Positions 39,216-48,696 of a stretch of 64,000 nucleotides of DNA are shown here, one piece after another (positions within the stretch are counted from its first letter, which is position 1; each line of letters begins with the position of its first letter). The stretch covers positions 31,359-95,358 of the forward strand of contig NZ_AKKU01000006.1 of NCBI RefSeq assembly GCF_000272005.1, written 5' to 3'. A model generated the notes under the pieces. It saw only the letters and a list, made by a program, of their open reading frames with translations. It was not told where the DNA came from and made no database searches. The stretch is from Alishewanella agri BL06 (GTDB lineage Bacteria; Pseudomonadota; Gammaproteobacteria; Enterobacterales; Alteromonadaceae). Position numbers and translations under genes: made by a program.

Positions 39216-40210
39216 CGTTATCACTTATCTTAAGTCTGCTTACAGTCTGTAGCAGCTCTTTCCAGTAGTAATTGTGCCCAAAGCGCCGCACCTTTAGCCG
39301 AAGGATGAAAGCCGTCTGCTGCCAGTAGCTCCGGGCTTAACGGCAGCTTAGCATCAACCAACACTGCGTTGGGCCACTGGGCTAACTCTTGCGCTAAAAC
39401 CCTGTTTAAGAGTCGCGCCTTCAGACCAAGCCACTGATTTAACGGCCAGGGTAGCGCGGTAAACTGCTGCATCGGTGGTATGGCGCTAATAATAATCAGT
39501 GGTGACTGAAATCGGGTGCTAAGCAATGCGAGTAATTCCCGACACAGTTCGCGGTACTGGCGATTTCCAGTCAGAGCGGTGACATTATTCACACCAATCG
39601 AAACATAGATCTGATCAAAGTTTTGCTCGGGCATACTTTGCAGTAACTTAATCAGTCCGTTACAACACAGGCCGCTTTGCGCCACCAGCTGCCATTCTAC
39701 AGAGTTCGCAACCGCTAACGCCCGGGTCAGATAGCCCGCCAGCGCTTGTTGCTGCGAAGCAATACCGACACCAGCTGCCGCCGAGTCACCGCAAATCAAT
39801 ACTTTTAACACAGGTTGTTGTGCAGCATTGCTTGCAGCAATACTGCCAGCTCTGTCACCAGTGGCTTCAGGTAACCGCACAGCCAGCTTGCGCAGGCGCT
39901 TGCCTTGCCAAAGCAATAATGGCCAAAGCAATAATGGCCAAAGCAAAGCAGTGACGAAGTACCAAGATACCTGCATATAAGCTGCTCTCGAAACTCTCTA
40001 TAACGCTAAAGTTGGCATTATAGCGCGAAATCTATTATTCAAGACCATATGCACCGTGCTGATTTGCTACTACACGCAATGTGGCAGCTGTGGCGGCAAT
40101 ACGCCGTTAAAACTTGTTTGCCCGGCATGCAGTAGCCCGCAAACTAAAGTAAGCAAAGCCAAAGAAACTTACCGGTTAAAGTGCGATGGATGTGGCGCAA
40201 GTTTCATATA
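38977..40210. repeat. Left copy of the host segment duplicated across the transposon
   Basis: This 1234-base segment (5-prime part of DUF938, the SGNH gene, and a small zinc-ribbon gene) recurs at 60213-61433 in the same orientation. The copies differ by scattered substitutions and three small indels: a 15-base tandem duplication in the left copy, 3 bases more in the right copy of the SGNH gene, and 1 base less in the right zinc-ribbon copy. The left copy ends exactly where the transposon inverted repeat begins. Confidence 0.95.
39230..39976 (-). CDS. SGNH/GDSL hydrolase, left copy
   Basis: 248 residues. An N-terminal hydrophobic helix anchors or exports it. SGNH blocks are all present: GDSAAAG (nucleophile Ser), the oxyanion Gly in QSGLC, SIGVNNVT (Asn) and DGFHPS (Asp and His). 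It is likely an esterase or lipase-like enzyme of the arylesterase branch acting at the membrane or in the periplasm. The left copy has a 15-base duplication giving WPLLLWPLLLW where the right copy has one WPLLLW. Confidence 0.88.
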   Translation of the reverse strand: MQVSWYFVTALLWPLLLWPLLLWQGKRLRKLAVRLPEATGDRAGSIAASNAAQQPVLKVLICGDSAAAGVGIASQQQALAGYLTRALAVANSVEWQLVAQSGLCCNGLIKLLQSMPEQNFDQIYVSIGVNNVTALTGNRQYRELCRELLALLSTRFQSPLIIISAIPPMQQFTALPWPLNQWLGLKARLLNRVLAQELAQWPNAVLVDAKLPLSPELLAADGFHPSAKGAALWAQLLLERAATDCKQT

Positions 40211-40211
40211 G
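40056..40211 (+). CDS. Small three-CxxC zinc-ribbon protein, 3-prime end replaced by the transposon
   Basis: 51 codons from a GTG (the right copy has ATG at this position). Three CxxC pairs are visible: CGSC, CPAC and CDGC, with basic residues between, a zinc-ribbon layout. I know no family name. The TAG stop uses the first base of the transposon inverted repeat; in the undisturbed right flank the frame would run two codons further to TGA. So only the last two residues are lost. It is divergent from the SGNH gene. Coding status is moderately likely. Confidence 0.5.
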   Translation: MLICYYTQCGSCGGNTPLKLVCPACSSPQTKVSKAKETYRLKCDGCGASFI

Positions 40212-40246
40212 AGGGTTAACCGGGATTCTGGAAATTCCTCATGAAA
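40211..40246 (+). repeat. Transposon left inverted repeat (IRL)
   Basis: Starts GAGGGTTAACCGGGATTCTG and continues to TCATGAAA. It pairs with the reverse complement of 60177-60212 at 33 of 36 positions; mismatches are at positions 9, 27 and 28. The length agrees with Tn3-family ends of about 38 bases. Confidence 0.9.
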
Positions 40247-40333
40247 TAGCAGTTAACTATATGATATTTAATGCAATATTATTTTCTATCCATTGTGCGG
40301 GTTCCAAGTTAACCTGTTGACTAAACTAAATCG

Positions 40334-40493
40334 TTGCGTAAACAGAGAGCTTTTGCTAAGTCTACTGGGTTTAGGTCGTCAGTGTTGCCGCATAATTTTT
40401 GCCTGCTAATGCTACAATACAAAATTGGTTTGTTTAAGCTGGGCGATTTAATGCGCTTTGTGTCGCGTTCGGTGGTTACCGGTTTTGTTTCAC
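40334..40493 (+). pseudogene. SulP-family anion permease fragment
   Basis: The frame encodes a stretch with the SulP membrane block: QYKIGLFKLGDLMRFVSRS then VVTGFV, which in intact permeases continues into another hydrophobic helix. Here the reading stops at about 40491, where IS3-like sequence begins. Nothing of the N- or C-terminal STAS part is present. It is a leftover of a sulfate, bicarbonate or similar transporter carried by, or captured in, the transposon. Confidence 0.65.
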
Positions 40494-41275
40494 TAAGCAC
40501 TGTTCTTCAATTCAAAATTCTCTGGGCTGAGATAGCTAAGAGCACTATGCCTTCTGGTCTTGTCGTAATCAACCTCAATGTATTCAAAAACGTGTTGGCG
40601 CATGGTTTCCCGATCCATTATCGGCTCGTCCTGGATTGCTTCAACTTTCAATGAGTGGAAGAAGCTTTCCGCACAGGCGTTGACGTCCCAGCAGTTTCCT
40701 TTGCGGCTCATGCTTTGCACTAATTGGTGCTTTTTAATCAAGTCACGGTAATCATGCGAGCAGTACTGGCTGCCTCGATCACTATGAACGATCACCGATT
40801 TTGGGAAGCCGCGACGGAACAACGCCATGTTCAATGCGCTGCATACCAGATCTGCTGTCATACGGTTGCTCATCGACCAGCCAATTACTGCCCGCGAGTA
40901 CAGATCAATGATTACCGCCAGATACAGCCAGCCTTCGCTGGTCATCAGGTACGTGATATCACCGACCCATTTCTGGTTCGGGCCTGTTGCGCTAAAGTCC
41001 TGCTCAAGCAAGTTTGGGGCGACTTGCAGCGAATGCTTGCTGTCGGTCGTCACTTTAAACTTGCGGGCCGCTTTAGCCACTAAACCCTGGCGCTCCATGC
41101 TGTTCAGTATGGTTTTTACATCCGGTTTCTTGCCATGCTCAGCAAGGTCAACCTGAATGCGCCTGGAGCCGTTACGAGCTTTGGCGTCGTCAAACGCTTC
41201 CTTTATCAGCGCATCACGCTCGGCACGCTTCATAGCCCTTGGGCGCGGTGTCAGGCCGCTTTTACTTGCTCGTTA
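40493..41275 (-). pseudogene. IS3-family transposase OrfB, 5-prime truncated
   Basis: The frame gives 246 residues from an internal ATG and can be read 11 codons further back before a stop, whereas intact OrfB is about 280-290. The rve/DDE core is recognisable: [19 protein letters not shown], and the Glu block. In the Glu block an extra codon appears ([10 protein letters not shown]; the usual form is CWDNACAES). OrfA and the 5-prime terminal repeat are missing, so the remnant cannot move on its own. The 3-prime end interrupts the SulP fragment. Confidence 0.85.
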
Positions 41276-41325
41276 CGTTAACCTGCCACTTATAATTCAA
41301 AATTAGCTTAATGCAGAGAAAATGT

Positions 41326-41797
41326 ATGAATATTAACGATTTAGCAAATCTATTATAGGCCAAGACAAGTAGGCAAAAAATTATAGCTGGACTAATTAAT
41401 TATTCGTCCTCACAGATATTGGCTTCTAAAAAGAGCTGGGCTTGCTATTCGACTCACTAAGCCTCAATTTGAAAAGTAACAAATATTTACCCGCTGCTTC
41501 AACATTTTTAGCCCTGTTGTTATGGAATCCAGACAAAACCATCAGCCACATCAGAAAGTATGGGCTGTTTAGAGCATATAAAGTTGGGGTTTCCGTTGGC
41601 GCAATTAATAACGCTATTGATATGGCGTTGCAAAATATGGCTTTCTTACAATTAAGAGAAGAGTAACTGGCATACTTGAAGGCCGCCAAGACATTGCTCC
41701 GTATTGCACCACACGCAAAAAAATTGAAAACGAGCTTGATACAGCGTCTCAGTATTCAGAAAAAAACACTATTGAAAACCCTTCTGTTTATGGTTAA
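41326..41797 (+). pseudogene. Decayed gene of unknown family
   Basis: A continuous-looking protein can be followed through three frames. It begins MNINDLANLL, crosses one TAG at 41356, shifts frame near 41430 into ELGLLFDSLSLNLKSNKY, and near 41660 into RVTGILEGRQDIAPYC, ending at a TAA at 41797. About 155 codons in all. I recognise no family; the middle part has helical character. The join is my reading and could be chance. Confidence 0.35.
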
Positions 41798-41808
41798 CGA
41801 GTTTATAT

Positions 41809-42896
41809 ATGAAAACTGCTCTTACTAAAGACGCGCGTTGTACTGTGACAGCCATTGGGCGTGCGATGCCAGGCTCGTCGGATAAAGTCAGTATCAAGCG
41901 CGCAGATAGATTACTCAGCAATGCTAATCTGCAGCGGGAGCTACCTCTTATCTATTCGGCAATGACCAAATCTGTCGTGAGCAGTAAATCTCAGCCGCTC
42001 ATTTTGATTGACTGGAGCAACGCCGATACCGTGAAACGGCATTTTATTCTGCGAGCCAGCATGTCCGCTGATGGCAGAGCACTGACATTATTACAAAAAG
42101 TGGCAGCGGCAGAAGACTATACTTGCCCACATGTGCACCGCACATTTTTAAATCAGCTCAAGGCAATGTTACCTAAAGACTGCAAGCCTGTATTGTCGCT
42201 GATGCTGGCTTCAAAGTGCCCTGGCTTAAACAGGTACGCAAATTAGGCTGGCATTATGTCGCCAGAGTCAGAGGTAACGTGAAGCTTAAACTGGCAGAGC
42301 AAATGGAGTTTATGACTGTCAATGCGCTTTATAAAAAGGCTCGCGCCACACCCAAACACTTAGGCACAATCATGCTGACTTAGACGCAGCAGTATGAAAC
42401 CCGCGTCATTCTGGTTGGTAAAGGCTATGAGCTATTGAAGCGAGACAAAAATAAGTCTTACAAAGAACCCTGGTTATTGGTGTCATCGTTACCTGAGTGT
42501 CATGACTATGCGGGTAAAATCGCCAAGTGCTACAGTAGCCGAATGCAAATTGAAGAAAGCTTCCGAGACCAAAAAAGTCCGCGTTATGGCTTATGGAGTG
42601 ACTTGCACGGCACCAAATCCAAATCGCGTTTGGATATATTACTGCTACTGGCGGCACTGGCAAATTGGTTCCACTACCTGATGGGTGCCGCAGGTGAAAT
42701 AGCAGGCGTACACTTACGATATCAGGCGAACACGATTAAAAATCGACGGGTACTTGCTCTGAACTTCCTCGGCATCCTGCTTTGTAATGAACCTAAGCTG
42801 CCCATTCGTAGACAACATTATCAGCAAGGGCTAAAGCAAATCGTGCACTGGGTTGCTCGGTGGGACTGGGCGCAAATCAAATTAGCAAAGAGCTGA
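41809..42896 (+). pseudogene. IS4-family (IS10-like) transposase, frameshifted
   Basis: Similar to the IS10 transposase over most of its length: IKRADRLLSN, LILIDWSNADTVKRHFILRAS (first Asp), SRMQIEESFRDQKSPRYGL (the Y/R/E signature region) and YQANTIKNRRVL. A frameshift near 42200 breaks the second-Asp block (LMLASKCP where VSDAGFKVP is expected). A TAG at about 42380 interrupts the frame again. About 30-40 N-terminal residues are missing. No terminal repeats were found. It is inactive. Confidence 0.85.
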
Positions 42897-43162
42897 TACT
42901 ATGGGAGGAAATTTGTGTCTCGAAAATTTAACAAGTCTTGCCCTTCATCCACAATTAGGACATCGAATGAGTCGAGACCTGACCGTCGCAAAGCATTGCT
43001 GACAGACTAAATAGTCGAAATTGCTAATCTGTCATTCTGAATTCTCGTCATAAGATAATGTCCCCGCCGTGTCAGGATAGCCCGCTTGCCGCCCGGAAAC
43101 GGTGCGGCAGTGTCCATAAAGTAGTAAACCTGCTCCAGTACATATGCAAGAGGAAACTAAAA
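42897..43162. other. Gap between two insertion-sequence remnants
   Basis: About 270 bases with no credible gene. It holds a short GC-rich stretch (about 43070-43115) unlike its AT-rich surroundings, perhaps debris of another element. I could not identify it. Confidence 0.4.
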
Positions 43163-44553
43163 ATCATACGTATGTCCTTAAGAGCTTAAGTTACTGATTT
43201 ACTTATATTAGATAGTGTTTTAAACACCCCATTTTTTTGGTCCCTCGTCAAATTCTGACGCTGGCAACGTTGTGCTAAAAATGCCAATGCTTTATTTATG
43301 GCCGTTACTTAATCCGCGCCAGGACCTCTGGCAATATCTAAACAAAAGGGTAACCACCAGATATGGGCTGATTTTGCACCGGTAAACAGTGAAATCACCC
43401 GGTCATACTTTTGTTGTGCCGCGTTAATAAGCCATCGTTTTAAAGTTGCCGCGAGCAAGCTTCCCCAGATCAGCGTTTCAACTATTGTTGCATGGTGATT
43501 GTCGAATTTATTCAAATTATTCATAGTCTTCCATTCTTTGAATAGCAGTTCTATCTGCCAGCGGACACGATAGAGATCGCCGACAACTTCTGGTGGAAAC
43601 TGTTGCCGATCAAGGTTAGTGCATACCAGAACATGTCTTTTTTTGTGATCTAATGCAGCAAATGCCACACAACGATAAACCGGGCCATCAGGCCAATGCA
43701 CGTCTAAATCTAACGCACCTGTACTGGGTAATTCTTTTAGCCATGATTGCGGTGGTTTTGCCTGCTGGCTTTTGTCGCAAACGGCCATTGGATTAACACT
43801 TTTGCTCATGCGGCTGATGAAAAAAGCACTGGCATCTTGCAGTTTCTGAATATAACTCTTTGAAAAATAACCGGCATCAGCCATAAATAAGCACCCAGTT
43901 AAGGATGACGCTGATGGCAAGTAATCCCGCTCTGGCGCAATGTCTTCGGTCAGACTTACGCTCTATGGTTATCCTTTGAACACGTCATAGGTGACATGCA
44001 ACTCAACCGTTGCAGGGCTGTGTACATTAAAACGCCCTGGAAAATAGTGCATTAAGTCGCCATGTACCGCGAAACTGCTACCATCTTGTAAAATAATACG
44101 GTCAAAAACATCCTGATACTTATCCCTCAGAGTAAGCATGTCGGGAAGATGCACAGCCAATGCTGCGTATTTCAAACACCTCACGCATAAACTCAGGTGC
44201 AGACATCTTAACCAATTGTTTATGAAATGGTTTTAGCTGTATGCCAGTGACATGCATATGATTAAATTGACGCTGGATATCAGCAATTGAATTCGTTGTC
44301 GCAGAGCCAAGAGCGCTGACCAGCGCCATGCAAAACCTGTGGGGTGTGACCTGGCGGCGTCGTTTCATAAATCCGGTTTGTCGCCCAAGCGTATCAAGCT
44401 CAGCTGGTGAAAAAAGTCGTTCAAAAGCGTTTAAGAATCGGATATCTTGTTCATGCTTCATTCGTTTGGCCTGCAAAGGTGATCTTTTTTATTCGCAAAA
44501 TCAATTAGATCACGAATAAAGCACCTCTTCAAATCCTAAAGATCATACGTATG
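43163..44553 (-). mobile_element. IS4-family insertion sequence, inactive
   Basis: The transposase remnant at 43309-44476 is bracketed by ATCATACGTATG at 43163-43174 and again at 44542-44553. The two 12-mers read as direct repeats and enclose about 1.37 kb, which suits an IS4-family element with a 9-12 base target duplication. Because the 12-mer contains a palindrome (CATACGTATG), it could also be part of the terminal inverted repeats. Confidence 0.6.
43309..44476 (-). pseudogene. IS4-family transposase, broken in two places
   Basis: Three pieces on the minus strand give one IS4-type transposase: the N-terminus at 44476-44120, the first-Asp part at 44184-43969 (IILQDGSSFAVH) and the C-terminus at 43920-43309 with the second Asp (LFMADAGYFSK) and the Y-x2-R-x3-E-x6-K signature in YRVRWQIELLFKEWK. 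Frameshifts lie near 44160 and between 43969 and 43920. This group is distinct from the IS10-like remnant nearby. Confidence 0.85.
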
Positions 44554-44771
44554 AACTAAAAATAATCCCTATACATTAATAGTTTGTGCTGACAAAAATT
44601 TTTTTAGCTCAAACTATTGACCGACAAATATCTTGACCGATTATGTGGTTCACGCTGTACTTAGCAAATATTTACCGAAACCAAAGGTGGTGTGAGAAGT
44701 GCAAAGTGAAAAGGGCTTCGAAAGCCATTTGCGGTAAACAAACTTACGATTTAATAGGGCGTAACTCCCAA

Positions 44772-45323
44772 TTAGAAGGTATTACTCCAAGTTAAACCGA
44801 AAAAATCGAGGCCATCATTAGGGCTATCAATGTCTGCATTTGAATAATGCACGTATGCCAGCGTTAATCGTGCATTTGAATAAGCCGAATACTGCCAACT
44901 TAACCCAATGCGGTCTTCAAACTGAAAACGCGTGGATAAACGTCGCTCGCCCAAGCGTGTGCCATCCAGAACACTGCCGCCAATACCGGCTTCCACATAC
45001 AGCGGTCGAGGCCCATCGGTAAGCTGCCATGCCAACACTGGGCTAATCGTCAACGCAAAAACATTATCTGAACGGTCATTGGAGTTTTGCCAATTGTTTA
45101 ACGCACCTTCAATATGCAGCTTTGGACTTCCCAACCACGTCCAATCCTCCAATATTGACAGCCGGATATCAGTAACCCGGTACCCAACGCGTGCACCACG
45201 CAACTGATCCGTTGAGTACGAACCCGTCATATGCCACTCGTCCGCCTGTGCTGATGCTGAATTCATCAACCCCCAAAAACCAAAGACCATAGCCACAATT
45301 AATGCCAAAAATCCTTTGCTCAT
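44772..45323 (-). CDS. pagL: PagL-type lipid A 3-O-deacylase (acyloxyacyl hydrolase)
   Basis: 183 residues from the ATG with GGAGGG upstream. A signal peptide ends near ASAQA. The mature part is an eight-strand outer-membrane barrel ending in Phe. The catalytic block is YVHYSNADIDSPNDGLDFF, where His and Ser match the PagL active site and the Asn/Pro pattern after it is typical. PagL removes the 3-O acyl chain of lipid A and weakens recognition by host immunity or alters envelope properties. It lies alone on the transposon, with long non-coding stretches on both sides. Confidence 0.82.
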   Translation of the reverse strand: MSKGFLALIVAMVFGFWGLMNSASAQADEWHMTGSYSTDQLRGARVGYRVTDIRLSILEDWTWLGSPKLHIEGALNNWQNSNDRSDNVFALTISPVLAWQLTDGPRPLYVEAGIGGSVLDGTRLGERRLSTRFQFEDRIGLSWQYSAYSNARLTLAYVHYSNADIDSPNDGLDFFGLTWSNTF

Positions 45324-45506
45324 GCACCCTCCACTTTGTCTACAATCCGGCAGAGCATTCCAAACCAGAGATGAAATTATACGTACACACGTGAATGTAT
45401 GTAAATAGATCAGCAGCAACTACAACACGGTCTTCAACTCAAAATTGCCTGTGGGACTCCGTTTGACTTTTTGAAAGAAGCCAAAACGAGAGAATATAAT
45501 TGCTTC

Positions 45507-45535
45507 TTGTCTAACTACCTACCAGAAGGTAGAAT
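45507..45535 (+). promoter_or_regulatory. Strong promoter with an embedded palindrome, before the GST-cupin cluster
   Basis: TTGTCT (45507-45512), a 17-base spacer and TAGAAT (45530-45535) give a near-consensus sigma-70 promoter. Inside the spacer and running into the -10 is CTACC-AGAA-GGTAG (45519-45532), a perfect inverted repeat. Such placement is typical of TetR operators; a TetR gene lies 1.4 kb downstream in the same cluster. The start of the GST gene is 38 bases after the -10. Confidence 0.65.
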
Positions 45536-45572
45536 GATCATCAAATGGTTATTAATCAATAGAGGTGTTCAA

Positions 45573-46193
45573 ATGAAAATTTATGAAACCACAGGGTTTC
45601 CGAACCCACTTCGCGTTCGCATCGCCCTTGCGGAAAAAGGTGCCACCAACAAAGTGATATTTGTCCCAGTAGATGTAATGGGTGGTGAACACAGAACCAG
45701 TGCTTTCAAGGCAAAAAACCCTGATGCCACCGTACCATTATTAGAGCTGGACGATGGCACCTGCATTGCGCATTGTAATGCTATAACCGAATACTTGGAC
45801 GGTATCTTTGACGGACCATCCCTTACAGGCACGTCACCTAAAGAGCGTGCAGTTATCGCGATGATGAATATTCGTGCTGAATCCGGATTGATGAATGCGG
45901 TGGGCGCGTATTTTCACCACGCAACTCAGGGCCTAGGGCCAGATCTTGAGACATGGCAATGTCCTGACTGGGGTAGCAAGCAGAAAGAAGTTGCCCAGTT
46001 GACCATGATCTATCTCGACGGAGTACTCACAGAAAGTGACTTTGTCGCAGGTAATCGTTTCACGGTAGCGGATATCACAGCTTATGCTGGACTAGTATTT
46101 GCGGAGTTTGCCAAGGTTGAAATTCCCGAGAACCTACGCGCTCTTAAGGCCTGGCGTGACCGGGTAGCGGCCCGACCGTCGATTAATGGCTGA
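45573..46193 (+). CDS. Glutathione S-transferase family protein
   Basis: 206 residues from the ATG with AGAGGTG upstream. A thioredoxin-like N-terminal domain starts [21 protein letters not shown] and has the GSH-binding block [15 protein letters not shown] and the [12 protein letters not shown] helix. A C-terminal all-helical domain with [13 protein letters not shown] (N-capping box) follows. It probably conjugates or reduces electrophiles with glutathione in the cytoplasm. First gene of the GST-cupin-TetR-AKR cluster on the transposon. Confidence 0.9.
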   Translation: MKIYETTGFPNPLRVRIALAEKGATNKVIFVPVDVMGGEHRTSAFKAKNPDATVPLLELDDGTCIAHCNAITEYLDGIFDGPSLTGTSPKERAVIAMMNIRAESGLMNAVGAYFHHATQGLGPDLETWQCPDWGSKQKEVAQLTMIYLDGVLTESDFVAGNRFTVADITAYAGLVFAEFAKVEIPENLRALKAWRDRVAARPSING

Positions 46194-46240
46194 TATTTGT
46201 ATTTTATGGCTTGTCAGACGAATTAACAAAAGGACATAGC

Positions 46241-46909
46241 ATGGAAATAAATGCAGATATCACAAAACCCGTAGTTATTGATACCGACCAGCTGCTTTGG
46301 TGTCCTTCGCCAGTGAAGGGGGTCGAGCGTAGAATGTTGGATCGCATCGGTGACGAGGTGGCTCGTGCCACCAGTATTGTGCGTTATGCGCCAGGCAGCC
46401 AGTTCTCTGCGCATACTCACGTTGGTGGCGAGGAATTCATCGTACTTGACGGGGTGTTTCAGGACGAGCACGGGGATTATCCCTCAGGAACCTATGTTCG
46501 GAATCCTCCGACGACATCTCATGTGCCCTGCTCTGCCGAGGGCTGTACAATTTTTGTCAAGCTCTGGCAGTTCGATCCTGAGGATCGAAATCAATTCAAA
46601 AAAAACATGGAAGCGGAACTGAATGCGTCAGTGGAGGGGGTTGCCACCTCGCTTCTACATGAGGACGGGCGAGAAGCGGTGACATTCCACAAGCTTGACT
46701 CCGGCGCTACTTTGAATTCTAACGCAGTCGGCGGGATTGAGATGCTAATACTGGACGGCGAAGTCATGATAAACGATGATGTATTGAGTAAGAATGCTTG
46801 GCTGCGCCTACCCGAGGGAGAAGCGTTGTCAGCAAAAGCTGGGGGCCTTGGGGCGAAAATCTGGATGAAGACTGGGCACCTTCGGTTTGTCAGGGCCCCC
46901 GAGGTGTAA
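46241..46909 (+). CDS. ChrR-like double-cupin protein
   Basis: 222 residues from the ATG preceded by AAAAGGA. Two cupin lobes are seen. The first has [25 protein letters not shown], split by the His and Glu metal ligands. The second has lost most ligands ([13 protein letters not shown]). This is the C-terminal domain of the ChrR anti-sigma family without the N-terminal zinc anti-sigma domain. Such proteins often handle aldehydes or quinones or sense singlet oxygen. Its position between GST and TetR supports a part in electrophile handling. Confidence 0.8.
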   Translation: MEINADITKPVVIDTDQLLWCPSPVKGVERRMLDRIGDEVARATSIVRYAPGSQFSAHTHVGGEEFIVLDGVFQDEHGDYPSGTYVRNPPTTSHVPCSAEGCTIFVKLWQFDPEDRNQFKKNMEAELNASVEGVATSLLHEDGREAVTFHKLDSGATLNSNAVGGIEMLILDGEVMINDDVLSKNAWLRLPEGEALSAKAGGLGAKIWMKTGHLRFVRAPEV

Positions 46910-46953
46910 TTGACCGGGGCCTAAACACTAACTACATCAACCATTAGATATTT

Positions 46954-47538
46954 ATGAACCGTGATACAAGAACAACCCTGCTTGACATCGCAGAGTACAA
47001 CGCTCGGTCAAGGGGCTTTGATGGGTTTAGCTATGCCGATCTTGCTGTAGCCGTTGGCATTAGAAAGGCTTCCATTCATTATCATTTTCCGACTAAGGCG
47101 GATCTATCCGATCATCTGATCGCTCGGTATCACACCAGTTTGAAAGAACGCCTAGCTGAAATAGAGAACGACCATCTTAGCGCTGACGAACGTCTGATGG
47201 CTCTCATTAGATTATACCGAGAGGCACTGAATGGAGGCCAAACTGTCTGCCTTTGCGTTGCGTTTTCAATATGCCGAGAACGCATTTCCGAAAAGGTTGT
47301 GATTCGGGTTGGTGCGGTTCGAGCAATGCTGCTGAAATGGATTAAATGCATTTTTGAACTGGGTCTGAAAGACAGGTCCATTTCGCTCATTACTGCTCCC
47401 GAAGAAGAAGCCTGTGCGACATTAGCAATGTTGGAAGGAGCTCACCTAGCGGCTCGCACAGCACAAGACCCGGCATCGTTCGATGCTGCAATACAAATGT
47501 TGCTGGGTAGATGCCGACAAAGTGCTCGGAAAGAATAA
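46954..47538 (+). CDS. TetR family regulator
   Basis: 194 residues. The N-terminal HTH (residues 5-55) has FDGFSYADLAVAVGIRKASIHYHFPTK split by the recognition helix. The C-terminal ligand domain includes VCLCVAFSICRERIS with three nearby cysteines, which might sense thiol-reactive compounds. This is a guess from the cluster context and from known Cys-based TetR sensors such as NemR. It sits third in the cluster and is the natural candidate to bind the palindrome at 45519. Confidence 0.88.
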   Translation: MNRDTRTTLLDIAEYNARSRGFDGFSYADLAVAVGIRKASIHYHFPTKADLSDHLIARYHTSLKERLAEIENDHLSADERLMALIRLYREALNGGQTVCLCVAFSICRERISEKVVIRVGAVRAMLLKWIKCIFELGLKDRSISLITAPEEEACATLAMLEGAHLAARTAQDPASFDAAIQMLLGRCRQSARKE

Positions 47539-47568
47539 TTGATTGACATCTGAGTTCTAATGAAAAGA

Positions 47569-47585
47569 CCCGACAATAAGTCGGG
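47569..47585. other. Hairpin between the TetR and aldo-keto reductase genes
   Basis: The perfect inverted repeat CCCGAC-AATAA-GTCGGG lies 31 bases after the tetR stop. No T run follows, so it is more likely an mRNA structure or an operator than a terminator. Confidence 0.4.
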
Positions 47586-47613
47586 ACATTAACCTGTTAT
47601 AAAGAGGTGTAAC

Positions 47614-48696
47614 ATGACTACTGATAAAATACCGAACTTCGAACAAAATCATATACGCTACAAAGCTCTCGGAAACTCCGGATTGATGGTCTCTGAACTC
47701 TGTCTTGGAACCATGACCTTTGGTGGTGACGAAGATATTTGGGGTCTAATTGGGCAACTAAGGCAGGAGCAAGCTGACGAGCTTGTAAGAATAGCCCTGC
47801 AGGCCGGCATCAACTTCATCGATACGGCTAATATTTATGGTCTCGGCGCTAGTGAGCTTATCGTCGGGCAATCCTTGAAAAACCTCGGTGTTCGCCGAGA
47901 GGATGTCGTTTTGGCGACCAAGGTGCTCGGCCCTATGGGCGAGGGGCCCAATGCCCGTGGAGCGTCCCGTGGCCACATCATGAACGAGTGCAAGGCAAGC
48001 CTAAGTCGTTTGCAAACTGACTATATCGACTTATACCAGATCCATGGCTTTGATCCGGCCACTCCAATCGAAGAAACGCTGGAGGCACTCAACACCCTGG
48101 TACAACAGGGGTATGTGCGTTATGTAGGCTTGTCCAACTGGGCCGCTTGGCAGGTCATGAAGGCCATCGGTATTAGCCAGGCCCGAAATCTGTGCCCAGT
48201 GACGTCGCTGCAGGCCTACTATACCCTAGTTGGCCGCGACCTGGAGCGGGAAGTTATCCCCATGCTATCGTCGGAAAAGGTAGGGTTGATGGTGTGGAGT
48301 CCACTAGCCGGTGGTTATCTTTCCGGCAAATACGAAGGTCCTGACGTGTCCGAGGAGAACCGTCGTGCCAAATTCGATTTTCCTCCAGTTAACCGTGAAC
48401 GGGGCAGAGACATTATAAAAGTAATGCGTGAGGTGGCCGACGGAAAGCAGATTGACGGAGAACCGGTCAGTGTGGCTCAAATTGCACTAGCCTGGTTACT
48501 TCACCAAGAGTCTGTCTCCAGTATTATCGTTGGTGCCAAGCGACCAGAGCAGCTGAAAGCCAATATCCGGGCCGCACAGATCCGATTCTCTGATGACGAG
48601 CGTAAAGCTCTGGACGAGGTGAGTCGTATACCGGAGGAGTACCCGGGCTGGATGATGGAAATGATGGCCGGGTACCGAAATCCTTCTAAGTTCTGA
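47614..48696 (+). CDS. Aldo-keto reductase
   Basis: 360 residues, a TIM-barrel NAD(P)H-dependent carbonyl reductase. Catalytic tetrad: Asp and Tyr in FIDTANIYGLGASE, Lys in VLATKVLG and His in LYQIHGFD. The C-terminal GAKRPEQLKANI is the cofactor phosphate site. It most resembles the YajO/IolS-type AKRs. With GST and cupin it likely reduces reactive aldehydes or quinones. The ATG has AGAGGTG. The last codons are part of a 68-base tandem duplication. Confidence 0.92.
   Translation: MTTDKIPNFEQNHIRYKALGNSGLMVSELCLGTMTFGGDEDIWGLIGQLRQEQADELVRIALQAGINFIDTANIYGLGASELIVGQSLKNLGVRREDVVLATKVLGPMGEGPNARGASRGHIMNECKASLSRLQTDYIDLYQIHGFDPATPIEETLEALNTLVQQGYVRYVGLSNWAAWQVMKAIGISQARNLCPVTSLQAYYTLVGRDLEREVIPMLSSEKVGLMVWSPLAGGYLSGKYEGPDVSEENRRAKFDFPPVNRERGRDIIKVMREVADGKQIDGEPVSVAQIALAWLLHQESVSSIIVGAKRPEQLKANIRAAQIRFSDDERKALDEVSRIPEEYPGWMMEMMAGYRNPSKF

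Noticed and set aside
40493..41233. Intact IS3 with a programmed frameshift OrfA-OrfB
   Set aside because: No OrfA remains; the frame hits a stop codon 11 codons before the internal ATG, so this is a truncated remnant.
43163..43174. CATACGTATG as a regulatory operator
   Set aside because: It recurs at the other end of the IS4-type unit, so an IS end or target duplication explains it better.
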